The notes under the pieces were generated by a model, which was not told the origin of the DNA, did no database searches, and saw nothing but the letters and a program-made list of their open reading frames with translations. The translations under genes were made by a program, and so were the position numbers. Shown in pieces: positions 11,761 through 23,689 of a DNA stretch of 64,000 nucleotides (position 1 is the stretch's first letter; the number at the start of each line of letters is the position of its first letter). This DNA is from Hermatobates lingyangjiaoensis (lineage: Eukaryota; Arthropoda; Insecta; Hemiptera; Hermatobatidae), in contig JAPFBL010000036.1 of the NCBI GenBank assembly GCA_026182355.1, forward strand, positions 1-64,000. The letters run 5' to 3'.

Positions 11761-13239
11761 CTGTACAATTTGCATCATGATTCTCATTATTTGTATGCAA
11801 GAATGAGATGCTACTTTTTTCATTTCGGATTTCGGTTTTGGTGTAGTATATTTTTGATTAAAAATCAGCTTATTTTTGTATATCACACCACTGATGCATA
11901 TAATATCATTAGTATAACCACAGCAGTAATAACAGTTAAAAAAAGCGAATGTGTAGATTTCGTGTTACGAAATAACGTCTTACAGAAGAACATGGGTTTT
12001 GTTTCAATAGCTAGTGGAGCTCTTACATGCTTTACCTGACCTCCTTCTACATTGAAGATTTAAGACAAATTTTCCCTTTTAAAACTTGAAAATATTCCTA
12101 TTTTGTCTGAACAATGTTAGAAACCTGTAAGAAAAATGTCGTTTTAAGAAAATTTAATTTAAGATGTAGGATAATTTTCTAATACTTTTTTTTCAAAGAA
12201 TAATTTCAATCTGAATTATATTTTACATTCTTAGTCCGTCATTGAATTACTATGCTGAGAATTTTATGGTACCTTAGGTTTTTTGAAAATTACTTTTCTT
12301 TCCATTTGTCAAAAACAAATAAAATTTAATTTACTCCGAGCGAATGTTATCTTTTTCCTGCGTGCTGTACTCTGTCATATGGTTGCTCTAAATCTATATT
12401 GGGGCAAAAATATTATAATTAACCAGTTTTGCATACTCAAATTAAATTCCTTCTTCAATCTCCTTCTTGAATTTGCACTTCAATTTACCCAAAGATACTG
12501 TGATTCATAAGCACAAACAAAATACATGTGACATTATGTTTTGTTCAAGGGTGCAACATATTGATTGATTAGAGCATTTTGAGAGGCAAATCCGTCATAT
12601 CATGGAAGGCATCAGAAATTATATATTATATAAATATATAATTATATATAATTATTATATAAATTATATATATTATATCTTTGATTAGCGTTGATTTTTT
12701 ACATGTATGAATTTTATTATTTTCATCTAATATTACGTTATTAAATTATTTAAATTTTTTTTCAATAAATCTCTGAATATCAATCTTGTTTCAGTGGATT
12801 TACTGAAAGACAATGGAAAGAATGTAATTAAGTATAAACAAATACAACAGGTATAGCGAGTAAATCATTAATAAGGGATAAACATTCAGTTTTTATATCT
12901 ATAATGCACTTTGCCGTAAAGGAAATTTAACGAATTTTTTTTATAAATTGCTAATTTTTTGGCAAAATTCTATTCGTTTTTTAATGAGCCGTTTAGCATT
13001 AAAAAATATTTTTTAAAAACAGAAAATAAACTCTAACAAACTTCGTTAATGCAATTTTGGAAAATAATATCTCAATTTATTTTCGACTTATGGTTATATT
13101 TTTAGGTATAGTTTCATTTTAATCCGTCAAACGCTACGGCCTGTATGTCTCTAACAAGCTTTCAGATTGAATCATAAGTCAAAGTTGTTTATATTCTATG
13201 AAAAAAAAATCTCCTGTTCTTTTAAAAATTTGTTTTATA
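11761..13239. other. AT-rich stretch, nothing recognised
   Basis: Short ORFs at 11770-12039 and 12283-12510 (+) have no recognisable motif and a composition like the surroundings, so they are probably chance. A TATAAT-type tract lies at 12618-12680. Confidence 0.4.
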
Positions 13240-13307
13240 TACACAGATATCATCGAAAAAACTTCATAAAACGACTTTTGGGACCTCAAAACATGTAATT
13301 CTGTTAA

Positions 13308-13890
13308 CTCATTCTGAGGTAAAATGGATAAACCAACAAAAGTCTCCACACAAATGAAGTTTTATTCAACGCGTTTCGAACACTTTGTGTTCATCATCAG
13401 GAAAACACTATAATACAAATTAAATCTAATTAGTTACAAAAAATTAGAGTGAAATAACAAAAAATAAAAGTTCAATTAAGAGAATTCAAGACATACCCAA
13501 GGAAGTGGTACTGACGGGTTGGTCAAGTGAAAACAACTAGTAGGAAACTGATCCCTTGCGAAAGAGGATAGGCAGGCATATAGGAGATAAGGTGACAAAG
13601 GTATCGGGTATGCTTGAAAGCCGTTAACTGAAATAGAGAAGGCCAAAACCATAATTTAGAGGAAAGAAACTTTTTTTTTTATAAATTTATTTTTTAATTT
13701 ATTCTTTGTGATTCTAGGAACAGCTTAAGAAATTTTGGACACACTGGAATTTGATCATTAAGGCATAGAGAGGCAGAAGAATTATTAATGACGGCCTTGT
13801 TTATTTTTTTTTGTTTACTTTTGTTGGTTTATCCATTTTACCTCAGAATGAGTAAATACCACACAATTACGGATTGCACAACTAATGATT
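13308..13890 (-). mobile_element. Short PLE-type insertion with a 12-bp target duplication
   Basis: The insertion lies between two identical 12-mers. A 36-bp inverted repeat, starting CTCATTCTGAGGTAAAATGG, occupies 13308-13343 and 13817-13852. A well-preserved hammerhead-like motif sits just inside the left arm. No RT or endonuclease reading frame was found between the ends, so this looks like a non-autonomous or internally deleted element mobilised by PLE machinery. Related ends lie at 14160-14440, 9843-9950 and 55211-55330; the last is attached to a PLE with coding sequence, which supports the assignment. Confidence 0.65.
13361..13408 (-). ncRNA. Hammerhead-like motif (ACGCGT family), best-preserved stem II
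   Basis: Minus strand: GTTTTC before the core, CTGATGA (13400-13394), extra T, stem II GAACAC/GTGTTC around AAA (6 perfect pairs), GAA, palindrome ACGCGT (13074 offset excluded; positions 13374-13369), U-H position T (13368), then GAATAAAAC, which pairs with GTTTTC if one T is bulged. All conserved catalytic bases are present; the only departure is the single extra base after A9. Confidence 0.6.
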
Positions 13891-14159
13891 TAATTCTGTT
13901 AAAATTTGAGATTATTGTTTTAACCATTTTTTTAACTCTACTTTATTTATAATAAAGTTAAAATAGACACAAGCTAATTAATTAGGTGCTTTTCTATATA
14001 CACTAATATGTAACTGTTTAGGTAATCTATAGATGAGAAAACCAAAGGGGGGGATATTATGATTCAATTTTTCTTCTATTGTGGATTGGATTGTCGTCTA
14101 ATGAATCTAACAAAATCTAATTATTCTAATAAAATTAATTAATTTAATTTGTTACTTGT

Positions 14160-14440
14160 GCAAATGTTCTAGTGTGGTATTTAATCATATTTGAGGATTT
14201 CAGGAATTACATATCCACACAAAAAAAAGTTTAATATGATACTAACAACGCGTTTCGAACGATTTGTTTTCTTCTTCAGGTTAACATCTGAACTTTTAAA
14301 GGTCGATCTACGAGAAGATTTACAGTCGATACGGCCTATCTACAGTCCTTATTAAATATTTCCCGTAGATCGACCCTCAACAGTGCAGATGTAAACCTGA
14401 AGAAAAAACAAAATGTTATAAACGCATTGTTAGTTTCATG
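14160..14440. mobile_element. Head-to-head pair of PLE ends (ACGCGT family)
   Basis: 14168-14282 matches the terminal sequence at 55215-55320, beginning GTGTGGTATTTA. The reverse orientation appears, decayed, at 14380-14440. The inner parts GGTCGATCTACG (14302) and CGTAGATCGACC (14372) are inverted, so the whole is a palindrome with a centre near 14340. Confidence 0.55.
14245..14282 (-). ncRNA. Hammerhead-like motif (ACGCGT family), eroded
   Basis: Minus strand: CTGAAGA (14279-14273), extra A, shortened stem II GAA/TTC, GAA, ACGCGT, T. Core bases are intact, but stem II has lost pairs relative to 13361. Confidence 0.45.
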
Positions 14441-14479
14441 TTAATATTTTATTGAAATACTTCAATATAATTAATTTAA

Positions 14480-14620
14480 TTTTATTAGAAAGACATCTTT
14501 ATTCACAGATTTTGGTCAGATACACAATGTATCGTCAACATACCTAATCCATCCAGAATGATTTGGTAAAATTGAAGCTAGCATTTTAATATCAAAACAT
14601 TCCATATATAAATTACTCAG
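14480..14620 (-). pseudogene. PLE reverse transcriptase fragment (YVDD motif)
   Basis: The minus strand reads WIRYVDDTLCI then stop (around 14556-14521). RYVDD is the catalytic motif C of reverse transcriptases, and WIRYVDD is typical of the Penelope group. The flanking codons are broken by stops. The fragment lies next to a PLE end at 14160-14440, which may belong to the same insertion. Confidence 0.55.
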
Positions 14621-14939
14621 GAGAGGAATAAGCAAATACTCATTGCTAGACCAAATTTTTTAAGGTTTTTTTCTTTAAATTGAATATGACAATCAATAGA
14701 CATAACATAATGAACTCGATTATAGTGATGGTAGATAGCTCAAGACATCAGTTATAGGTACACAGGTAAACAGAGGCGTTACAGCAAAACTAATCAATGC
14801 ATATTCTTTCTTCATATTGACGATTTTTAATTTACTGATTAAATCATATTATTTTCGATACGGCTTCCTAAAATTTTACCAATTAATGGGTTCAAAACAC
14901 TAACTAACCTTTGATTAAGACATATGAAGTGGTCTCATA

Positions 14940-15130
14940 TAAGAAATAAAGGTTTAATCAACAGCAAGAAATCAGAAAAATGACTAAGATCTTTCAACTA
15001 AAACAAGCAGTCTAATACCAGAGTCTCTCTCTCACCTCCTACTCTTCTCAACCCGGCACCAGATGTGTTGAAACACTTGTTTCATATATCAATTAATAAA
15101 TAAGGACTTAATCATCAAAGTGATATATGA
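14940..15130 (-). mobile_element. Decayed PLE end (AGATCT family)
   Basis: Contains CTAAGATCTTTCAACTAAAACAAG-like text (split here by mutations) and CTCTTCTCAACCC, both shared with the AGATCT terminal repeats. The ribozyme core CTGACGA has been replaced by unrelated bases. Confidence 0.45.
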
Positions 15131-16250
15131 TTTCAACCAGTCATAATGCTGTAAACTATTCTGGATATACCTGACAAAGACATGTCAAATCACAAAAAAA
15201 CTACATCAGATAAATAATAAATAAATAAAACAAATATTAAAATAGAAAATATATTAATACATTGGTACTATTTGTTTGACTGCTGTTTAAACCCTTGATA
15301 ATTTATTTAACGACTAGTGTGGCTTGAAGATGCTCTAGTCGCAAAACTTCTCGGATGACTGCACCAGGGATTCATGAGGGAAAAGGGATTTATATATTAT
15401 TATTATAATATTTGGTTTTCATTGTAGACTAGATGGATGAAACCTGAGGCTAATGCGCTGAATATTTAGATCATATAATCAACAGCTTATAAAAAATACT
15501 ATACGAATATATTCAATTATATTTCTTTAGAAAAAAAAACAACTTTTTGTTGTAAATAAATCCTTCATTCATATTTCGTTATATTGAAAGATTGGTTTCA
15601 AATATCTACATTCAACTGAAATAACATGATTTTTTACGCTCATTTGTATCACCACAATATTTTCCCATTATGTTGTAATCTTACTGGAGTAAATGAAACA
15701 TTATTGTTAGGTGTGTTTATATTGTGTAGTAGTTTACCTTGAGATTTTCGTACTTAAAGAGAACCTTAAGTTACTGATCTCTGTAATTCCGTCAAGATCT
15801 AGATCAGCTAATGGTAATTAGTGAACGCAATTTAAGTTATAAGGAGTTCTGGTCTTTAAATCATAGATAAATAATAACAAATTGAAGAAGTATAATTTAC
15901 TTCATGACCGTGTATATAGCCGGCAGTATGGAAAACTCATTGAAATTAATTAAAATAGGACAAAAAGGTAAAAGATTAAATGTAATAAAAGAAATGGAAA
16001 TATATAGACACAAAAATAATGATAGCCTAATAAACGAACAAATTAAGCACCAGGCAGACATAATATTTAAACCAATAAAAAACATGAAAAGATGACAGGA
16101 CGGAGAGGGCAGAGACGACTTAAAGTTTAAAAGACAAAAAACAGATTGAATAAAATAAAATAAAACTGTTAGATAGGAAATTTAGGCATATATATTGGCA
16201 CCATTGAGTTAAAATAGGTGTTTATATGCGTGATTTTGGAAGGTTACATT
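15131..16250. other. AT-rich stretch, nothing recognised
   Basis: Short overlapping ORFs on both strands at 15897-16095 have no motif and appear fortuitous. Confidence 0.4.
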
Positions 16251-16294
16251 AGTCTCATTGATGATGCAGCCATTGCGAAACCGGTCGGGCGACT
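16251..16294 (+). ncRNA. Hammerhead-like motif (ACCGGT family)
   Basis: TTGATGA (16258-16264; first core C is T), extra T, stem II GCA/TGC around GCCAT, GAA (16277-16279), palindrome ACCGGT (16280-16285), U-H position C16286. AGTC (16251-16254) can pair with GACT (16291-16294) beyond an internal loop. The same palindrome occurs in the element at 26003. Confidence 0.45.
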
Positions 16295-17399
16295 TCAACA
16301 GCGATGGACGAGGTATGACGGTTGATAATAATATCTTAATATTTTACTATATTTTGCCTTTGTTCCCACTGAATAATCTTTAATAAATCAATTGAATTTT
16401 TGATATTTTCTGTGTACTGTGTATATCGATTTCTATTTAAATGGTTAGCATTTTTGACTTGTTTGAATTATATATAATCTTAAAGGTGCTCTTTACATTG
16501 TGTTCTAAAGTTCTTCGAGTTTGCTCTATATAGAAATATTTAAAATCCTTACATTCTATTCTATATAATCCACTTTGTTCAAATTTATTAGTTTATCAAT
16601 TCATTTTTTTAGATTATATGTGTAATTGAACTAATAGTTTTGAAACACGTTTAATATATATTGATTTAGTAATCTTACAATTTTTTTTCTGACTTCTCCT
16701 ACTGAAAATATAGACCAGTAATTATCATTACCATTTTTATTATGATTTCAATTATCTATTATTATTAAACAACAAACAAAAATAACAGTTGGATTGTTCA
16801 TTTTTTTTGTTTATATTTTTCAGCTATTTATTTATTGAGACTGAAGTTATCTGTTGTTAATAGCTGTTTTGTTTATTGTCTATAGTTCTTCATCAAATTT
16901 ATTTTCATTTATAAGTGTTGTAGTTTATGATATAAAAAAACACTGATATATGTTATTACGGAAGGTGAATGGAAATTTCATGGATGGTTATATCAGTTGT
17001 GGTATGTTCGCTATATACTTTAAAACTTTAATTATTTTTATTTTTAATTTCTTCTGTTAATTCCATAAAGTTTAATTGATTGTTTTATTTCTATTTGAAT
17101 AAGTTGATATTTTCTTTAATGAATTGAAATGGTTGTTTATATCTAGTACTTGATCTTTTTGTATCGTTATATTCGATTAAGAAGCATTTACCTACCTTAA
17201 TGTATATATAATATTACAATTTTTTTTTTAATGTTAACCTAAAGCGTTTCCAGTGTTTACAGGGGCATAATTGATTAAATGTCTAAATTTGATTTCTTAG
17301 GGGATTTTTAAACGTATATTACACTTTTTTAGGCGTATAGGAGTTTTTATAATACATTGAATTAAAAAGCTGTTCACCATTTGAGCATATTTCTTGTGA
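16295..17399. other. AT-rich stretch, nothing recognised
   Basis: T-rich sequence with no readable frame on either strand; it may be the decayed 3' portion of the minus-strand LINE that follows. Confidence 0.35.
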
Positions 17400-17760
17400 C
17401 TTCATAATCAATGAGTTTTCTCTGCGGAAGTCTTCTGTTCAGTTTTACGGATCAATGAGTCGTAAGCTTCTTTAATATCAATAAAGCATGCCAACGTAGG
17501 CATTTTTCGACGGAAACAATCTTTAATATATTGAGAGAGTTTGTTTGATCAATTGTAGAGTGATGCTTCTGAAACCAGCTTGCTTGTAGTATTGAGTTTG
17601 AAATATCAAGTTATATTTTTAATCTGTGCATAAATATCCTTTCTATTACTTTGCAAACAATGTAAGTTAACTTAATATGTACGAAATGGATATAAATTGT
17701 TGTTTTTTTGGGGAATGCGTATCGTAATTGTCTTCCTTCTTCTTATGACAGTGAAAAATT
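17400..17760 (-). pseudogene. Non-LTR retrotransposon reverse transcriptase relic
   Basis: Minus-strand pieces in correct RT order: VCKVIERIFMHRL (about 17660-17620), QASWFQKHHSTIDQTNSL (about 17585-17530), then in another frame RRKMPTLACFIDIKEAYDSL (about 17510-17455). These match the N-terminal RT blocks and motif A (F-D-x-x-x-A-F/Y-D) of LINE reverse transcriptases; the first Asp of FIDIKEAYD would be catalytic. Several frameshifts and stops separate the pieces. The clade cannot be fixed from this much. Confidence 0.7.
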
Positions 17761-19330
17761 GCATAATCAATAACAATTTTTAAGGGGTGAAGTACTAAAA
17801 ATATCTCGTATTTGTAATAAATTTAGATTTTCTTCCGGTTTGACTCTTATTTTTGGTTAATGCCGTAAACAAACTTGTATTTATGTCGAAAAGAATATTT
17901 AGTAGAAAGCCTTCCGATGCTAAAGAAGTAGGTAGCTTAGATTATTAGGAGATACACTGAATATATGGTACTTAGCTTCCGTTTAGAACATTCAATTTTT
18001 GGTCCTAATTTTTTAGTTACATTAGCATCACTTGTCATTACTGAGTCAGTCAGGGTTAGTGCCTACTGATAGGGTAACCTCCTTCCTGCCAGGGAATGCT
18101 AGGACCTCTGAACGTTCCAGCTTTCTGTCTTTGTATCCACTCAAGACTGGCTAATCCGGGAAACAGTCCACTCAGGATAATTCTGCTAGACAATTAAGTA
18201 GTTTTCGCGTGAAAGAACTTTATAAAATGTGGGTGGGTCAGAAATTAAAGTTTGTGGGTACGCTAAAGCTCAGATCGTTTGATAGAATAAATTCATGTTT
18301 TACTTAAAATGGATTTCATTTAAACTTAAAATTTATAGTTTATGTGGTCCTATTATTTTTGGGTAATATTTAATTATGAGGAATTCAGATTTTTCTCAAA
18401 GAACATATATTTACAAAAGTGTGTTTTTTGAGAATATTTTTTTTCTAAGTACTAACTGTAGCATGTTGAAACTTTGAGATTATTATTAAATCGACAATAT
18501 CATTAACTCAAACCATTTAAAAATGTTAAAATAGCTCAAAAGGTGAGTTTTGAAATAAAAATATATAATTTTTTAATCATGATGGATTCTGAATACTAAT
18601 GGTTATCATAGAGATCACATCCCTTAATAGATCATAATCAAGTGGCACCCAAAAATTGCTTACGTTGAGAAAAGGAACAATGTACTCGTATTTTCATCAA
18701 TATTACAAAAATGGGATGTTATCGCACAATTTATGATTTAAAAGAAATGATATTTTGTGAAACTCGATATAATATAAGGGTATTAAAAGAAATTTTCTAG
18801 AAATTCAGGTAGATCAGTTACGAAAGGAAATATAGCTATAAAAGCTGAAAACTTAAGTTGGAGTAATGCATTGCCTACTGTATTGTCGCTTTGGTTTACA
18901 TTGGCTTAAGAAAGGTGTTTTCAAAATTACTCGAAGAGAACTCTTTTTTAAGCTAAAATAGAAGAAATTTGAAGAAAAGATGTTTTAATGATTTGATATG
19001 ATATCTATGGAGAATAAAATACTGAAAAAAAAACCCTAAAATGGTGCATATTTTATGACTCTCTCTAAGGTGAAGGATGGTTGTCTGAAGAGGATGTTTC
19101 AATCACCCTGCATGTCTTTCCCTTCAATATACACAATTATCAGGCAGATATCCTTTGTTTCAGAACCCCGTTATTCTTGGTAATATTGGAACTTGAAAAG
19201 AGAACTTTTTAATTATTTATAAAAATACAACATTTATTTGTAAGCCATTTCTCATGTGATTCTGATATGACATACATACCAGGCGATAAAACAAAAAAAA
19301 TCAGTTCCAAAAACTTTGGTTACATAAATA
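17761..19330. other. Probable 5' remainder of the LINE, then AT-rich sequence
   Basis: 18030-18190 is GC-richer (CTTCCTGCCAGGGAATGC) and lies where the 5' part of the minus-strand LINE would be, but no endonuclease motif could be read. 18260-19330 shows nothing recognisable. Confidence 0.3.
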
Positions 19331-19417
19331 AAAAAATATTAAGGCCATATATATATATAGCTAGCAGTTTATATATATTACTAGCAGTTTGCTTCTCAAC
19401 GCGAGTACTTCGCACTT

Positions 19418-19451
19418 CTTCCCGATGACGACGGATGTCGAAATATCGAAG
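19418..19451 (+). ncRNA. Hammerhead-like motif (ATAT family)
   Basis: CTTC (19418-19421), CCGATGA (19422-19428; U4 changed to C), extra C, stem II GAC/GTC around GGAT, GAA (19440-19442), palindrome ATAT, U-H position C19447, GAAG (19448-19451) pairing with CTTC. It faces the PLE ORF fragment that ends at 19483. Confidence 0.5.
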
Positions 19452-19482
19452 TGAGTTCTGTAGTGTCTTTCTGTGTTCTTTT

Positions 19483-19788
19483 CTATGTGTTAAAGTGTAT
19501 ATATATATTCGTGTATTTAGGAAGCAGTCCTTCCTTTATATAGGTTTGATTAAATAATAGGCCTTATTTACGATTAACTAGTTTTCTCGTATATTTTTCA
19601 AGGGACCAGAATAATCTTCTTGCGTCTTCATCCAAATTGTACAGAACATTTCCAATGGTTCCATTGTCTTCAAATCTTCCATTTCCACTAATTTCACTAC
19701 TTTCACTATTGTCACTACTCGTACTATAACTATTACCACTACTACTACTTTCACTACTATTGACATGTTTCGACTTCTCGTCAGTCAT
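19483..19788 (-). pseudogene. N-terminal fragment of a Penelope-like ORF, one internal stop
   Basis: The minus strand opens at an ATG (19788) with a Ser/Glu/Asp-rich head (about residues 1-45), then LFWSLEKYTRKLVNRK, a single TAA, and in the same frame GLLFNQTYIKEGLLPKYTNI up to a TAG at 19485-19483. The tail FN-x-T-x-I-K-E-G-L-L-P-x-Y-T-N-I recurs at 24.9, 46.9, 48.1 and 48.3 kb, always beside PLE terminal repeats. I therefore read it as the start of the PLE protein, upstream of the RT. Its function is unknown; the low-complexity acidic head is probably disordered. Apart from the one stop the frame is intact, so this copy is fairly young. Confidence 0.5.
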
Positions 19789-19799
19789 CTTCTGGATAA

Positions 19800-21179
19800 T
19801 GAGGTTCTTTGCTGAGTTGTATTTATTGCAGTTGTTGATCAGCTACGAGTGATATGATCGGTGGGTTTCGGTAATCAGTTTCTGATTGGCTGGTTGTAGG
19901 GTCCCTAAAAAAATAAATGAGGCAAATAAATTTTTCCTCCGTGAATCACTTACTCTAGTTTGATATTGGATATGGCAATAGATAACCAATTTTTGGAGCA
20001 TACATTTATTAGTTATCATTATGGTTGGTAAAACGTTTTTCGTGTTTGTAAAAACTCTAGCTCAGGCAGAAATACAACCCAAAATCTGCAAATTGATTTT
20101 TTTCAAAACTACCTTTCATTTTTTACAAGTTCAGTTTTTTCTTTGTGCAGTATTCTTTTAACTATTTTTAATAAGGTTTACTAACAAAAATTTCTCTTTA
20201 GTAATCAAAGTGAGTATTTAGATTTACTAAAGTGTATAGATTAATCAATGAAATAGTTAATTTGTTAATAAATTACTGAATATACTTATCCACCAATAAA
20301 AAAAAACCCAAAGTAATTCTTGAGTTAAAAAAAGAAGAAAATCGTAGAAAATATTTCTAGAGATGTTTGAAAGTCAAAGTACAGAAAAAAATGAACTCTA
20401 AGATCTGAGTATTACTTAGTCAAAATTGATTAAAAAAAAAGTCCAGGAAATGAAATGATGAAGAATGAAAAGTAGAAAGTTGAGCATTGTCAAAAGAAAG
20501 AGGAAAGAATCGAGGCTCATGCCAATATTTGGTCTTTGTCTTTGGTACGGTCCTAGAACAATGAAAATAAATTACGAAAACAAGTTACAACTTTATATGA
20601 CAGTGCTTTTCACAACTAATCTCTTGTTAAATTGCATACTTTTCTAGCTTTTTATCAAAACATTAATGCTCAACAACACTGAATTTCGTCTCAAACACTG
20701 AATTTTACATATTCAGAGATATACATTTTAGTCGATATATATACATACTATTCCCACATATATGGGTTGTTTAATAGAAAATGCTGAAAGAAATCGAGTC
20801 TCAGCTAGTTTTCAAGGCTAAAAAATCCCATAAATGCTGATATTTTGGTTATTATTTAAATAAAACTTTTCCAGAGTCTTATGACAGAGTGAGAATGAGA
20901 TATAATTCAATAATGAATATTTATTGGGAGAACTATGTGTTAACAGATGCAAAATACAAAGGAATAATTTATTATCAGTGTAAGTATTTACATGAATAAG
21001 GATTTATTAAATATGATAAATTAGAACTATAAAATTTTTTAGGAGTAACGATATTAACGGTGCTAAATATTCCTTTAAACTGGTGTTATATAATCTTAAA
21101 TGGAAATTTAAACATCAGTAAATTATAGCCACAATACCATGCAAATTGAAAAAAACATTTTTTTATCCCGGTCATGTAA
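19800..21179. other. AT-rich stretch, nothing recognised
   Basis: Short ORF at 20465-20647 (+) without motif. Nothing else seen. Confidence 0.4.
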
Positions 21180-21480
21180 TTGAACATTGAATGCTATAGT
21201 AGTAGTAGACAACACTTTAAGTTGCAGTGGCTGTCCCACAGGGGAACATACCATACATAGGCCGAACATGAACCCTTTGTGTTATCACACAATGATGATG
21301 GACTCTACATTGTGAGTCCTAAATTTTGCCCAACTCAAGTGTATTTAGAGTAGAGATCTTTAACGAGTACCTGACATCGTACAGTCTCAGGACCGACTGC
21401 TAACTTCCTCTCTGTGGGACGACGTGCTCAAATTTATTCACCTCCCACGTAAATAAATCGAGAGTCAGATGTTTATTTGG
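21180..21480. other. GC-richer block of unknown nature
   Basis: Compositionally distinct from its AT-rich flanks (for example CAGTGGCTGTCCCACAGG and AGTCTCAGGACCGACTGC). TGTCCCACAGG (21232) and CTGTGGGACGACG (21412) are partly inverted copies. No ORF, tRNA-like box pair or known repeat was recognised; a SINE or an old retroelement end is possible. Confidence 0.3.
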
Positions 21481-23469
21481 CCCTCTTATAAGTTATAGTA
21501 AATTGAATACTTATTACAAATTAATCTCAATACACTTGAACAAAATTATTTCAATTTAATATATTACTTTCACAATTTTATGTCCGATCATCTTCAATAA
21601 TCATGTTCTCAAAATTAAAAATATGCCGTTCAGTAGATTCGAGACGGTAATGTCTGATGTATTACATTCATTTCTTCTTATTGAATAAGCATGCTTGCAT
21701 AATTTCTCTTTAAAAACAGCTTTTCTCTAAATGGTACCTTTTATTACAAGGTTCACATTTTTCTTTGCATAAATTAGATTGTTTAGTAACTTCTTTAATA
21801 TTATTTCCTTTAAGTTAAAGAACAAAGAGTTAACTTTTCGTTTATTATATAATGCTAGAAGAGTAACTTTAGGTAAATTTCATTTCAATAGTTTTTTAAT
21901 TAATTAAATTAACCGTTTGTGAAAACCCTGAATAATGAAAATATTAAATATTTTTATTTAAAACTTTGAGATTAATCTCATTTCCATTGAATTTTTTTTG
22001 ACTGCTGTCTCAGCTGTCTAAATCAATGGAAAACTGTCTTAAATATTGGGAAAACCATTCTTTTTTAATAAAGTCTTATATTTTTTTATTGTTATTTAAA
22101 AAACATTAACCACTAATTTCAATCACTTTTATAACTAAATTTTGTATTTAATTCAATTTTTGATTTATCGTATTAGAGTAGGAGTAATTCAGAATCCTGC
22201 TAGGGCTAGTATGTTTTGTATACCGGTCTGTTAAATTATTTCCATTTTCACTTCCTATAACGATTTCTTCTAAAATCATTAGATTTCCATCGTTTTATGT
22301 TTCACGTTAATCTGTTGATGATTGTGAAAATTATTAAAATTATTGAACACAGGTTCTTCCTCTTCTCTTGCAATAATTAAAAATATTTTTTTTCCTGTAC
22401 AATTAAGTTAAAAGGAAACATATTGCCTCACATACAAGATGTAGTATCAAACTAAAAAGCTTTTTGGATATCCTAAGCAGCTTTTACATTGATTTCATTC
22501 TTCATTTTAATATAACTGAAATACTCCATGTATCTAAAAAGTTCATAATTTCTGCTTTCTACGATTTGTAACATTGATCGTATAGGATATCCTGGTTATG
22601 CAGATCTACTGAAGCATATATTCCATTGTATACGTCAATATTGATTTTTGATGAAGATCTGTTCACTCCTCAGTCTTCAGTTGATCAATAATGTTATTCA
22701 CTTTATTATGTAATGTTGATAGTAAGTCTCTTCTTGAAATTGAACGCGTACAAGAATTTTTATTAATTTCATCCTTTGTAATATTCTTTGTTCATTATGT
22801 CAGTACTAATACATTTACAATTTATAAAAACATCTTCATGCTGCTGAAAGAATGTACGAGTCTTATAAAACAAACCTGGATATATACAGTTTCTTTTCTC
22901 ACTCGCGTAAACGAATTATTTATAATATTGGGTTATATGTAATTGTTGATAAAATTTTTTCCTCTTAAAAAATTAATTAATTCTGGAGTATTGAAATTAT
23001 GGGATAATAGTGAAACTAAAACTCTAATAACAGTAAAAAAATCTTTAAAACTTTTCCAATGACAAAAAAAGATTAGTTCTGCAATAAAATTTAATAATTT
23101 TATCGCATAATTGATTTTGAAAGCTTTTAAACACTATACCGATTATACTGTTTGACATATCGTAGCAAAAATTATGTGCCAAAATAGAACATGTACCATG
23201 ATACCAATGATGACATGATAGGTAGAATACATTGATTTTAAATTACATCAATGGAAATTTTGGTACCATGATTTCAGAAAATATATATTTTACGCTAACG
23301 GCTATCTGAACAAATATTACAATTTCCGACTGGACTCTACAAAAAATAAGTATGCCTGATAATTTTCAATATATCTACATAAAATGAAAATGTAACTTGG
23401 GCTAAATGACTACCTGATGTACTTTCTCATTTTATTTATATTGACCTATGATTTTTTTCATAATTTTAT
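21481..23469. other. AT-rich stretch, nothing recognised
   Basis: The 83-codon ORF at 22691-22942 (+) has no motif and unremarkable composition. I treat it as chance. Confidence 0.4.
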
Positions 23470-23660
23470 TGGTTTGATCAATCAATCAAAAATAGAAAGT
23501 CACATTTATTTATAGATTTGGGTAGATGTACATAATACCGTCAATATATCTAAAAATTAAACATGATTAGAGAAAATTAAAATAGATATTTTATTTTAAA
23601 ATCGTATATATAAATTTTGCAGAAGCGGAGGTATGCAAATAATAGGTGATAATTAATTTT
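23470..23660 (-). pseudogene. PLE reverse transcriptase fragment (motif C, mutated)
   Basis: The minus strand around 23560-23515 reads FRYIDGIMYIYP, where Penelope RTs have RYVDD; the second catalytic Asp is Gly. It aligns with the fragment at 14521-14556 at the DNA level, including the following GTAAATAAA-type text. Confidence 0.45.
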
Positions 23661-23689
23661 CAATAAATAATTAAAACCATGATATAAAT

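Larger units (their letters stand above)
13240..13990. repeat. Second copy of the 301-420 repeat, split by an insertion
   Basis: 13240-13307 continues at 13903-13990 to give the same order of text as 301-420 (TTTTGGGACCTCAAAACAT on the left, the TTTATTTATAATAAAGTT block on the right). The break point carries a 12-bp duplication, TAATTCTGTTAA, at 13296-13307 and 13891-13902. Confidence 0.7.
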
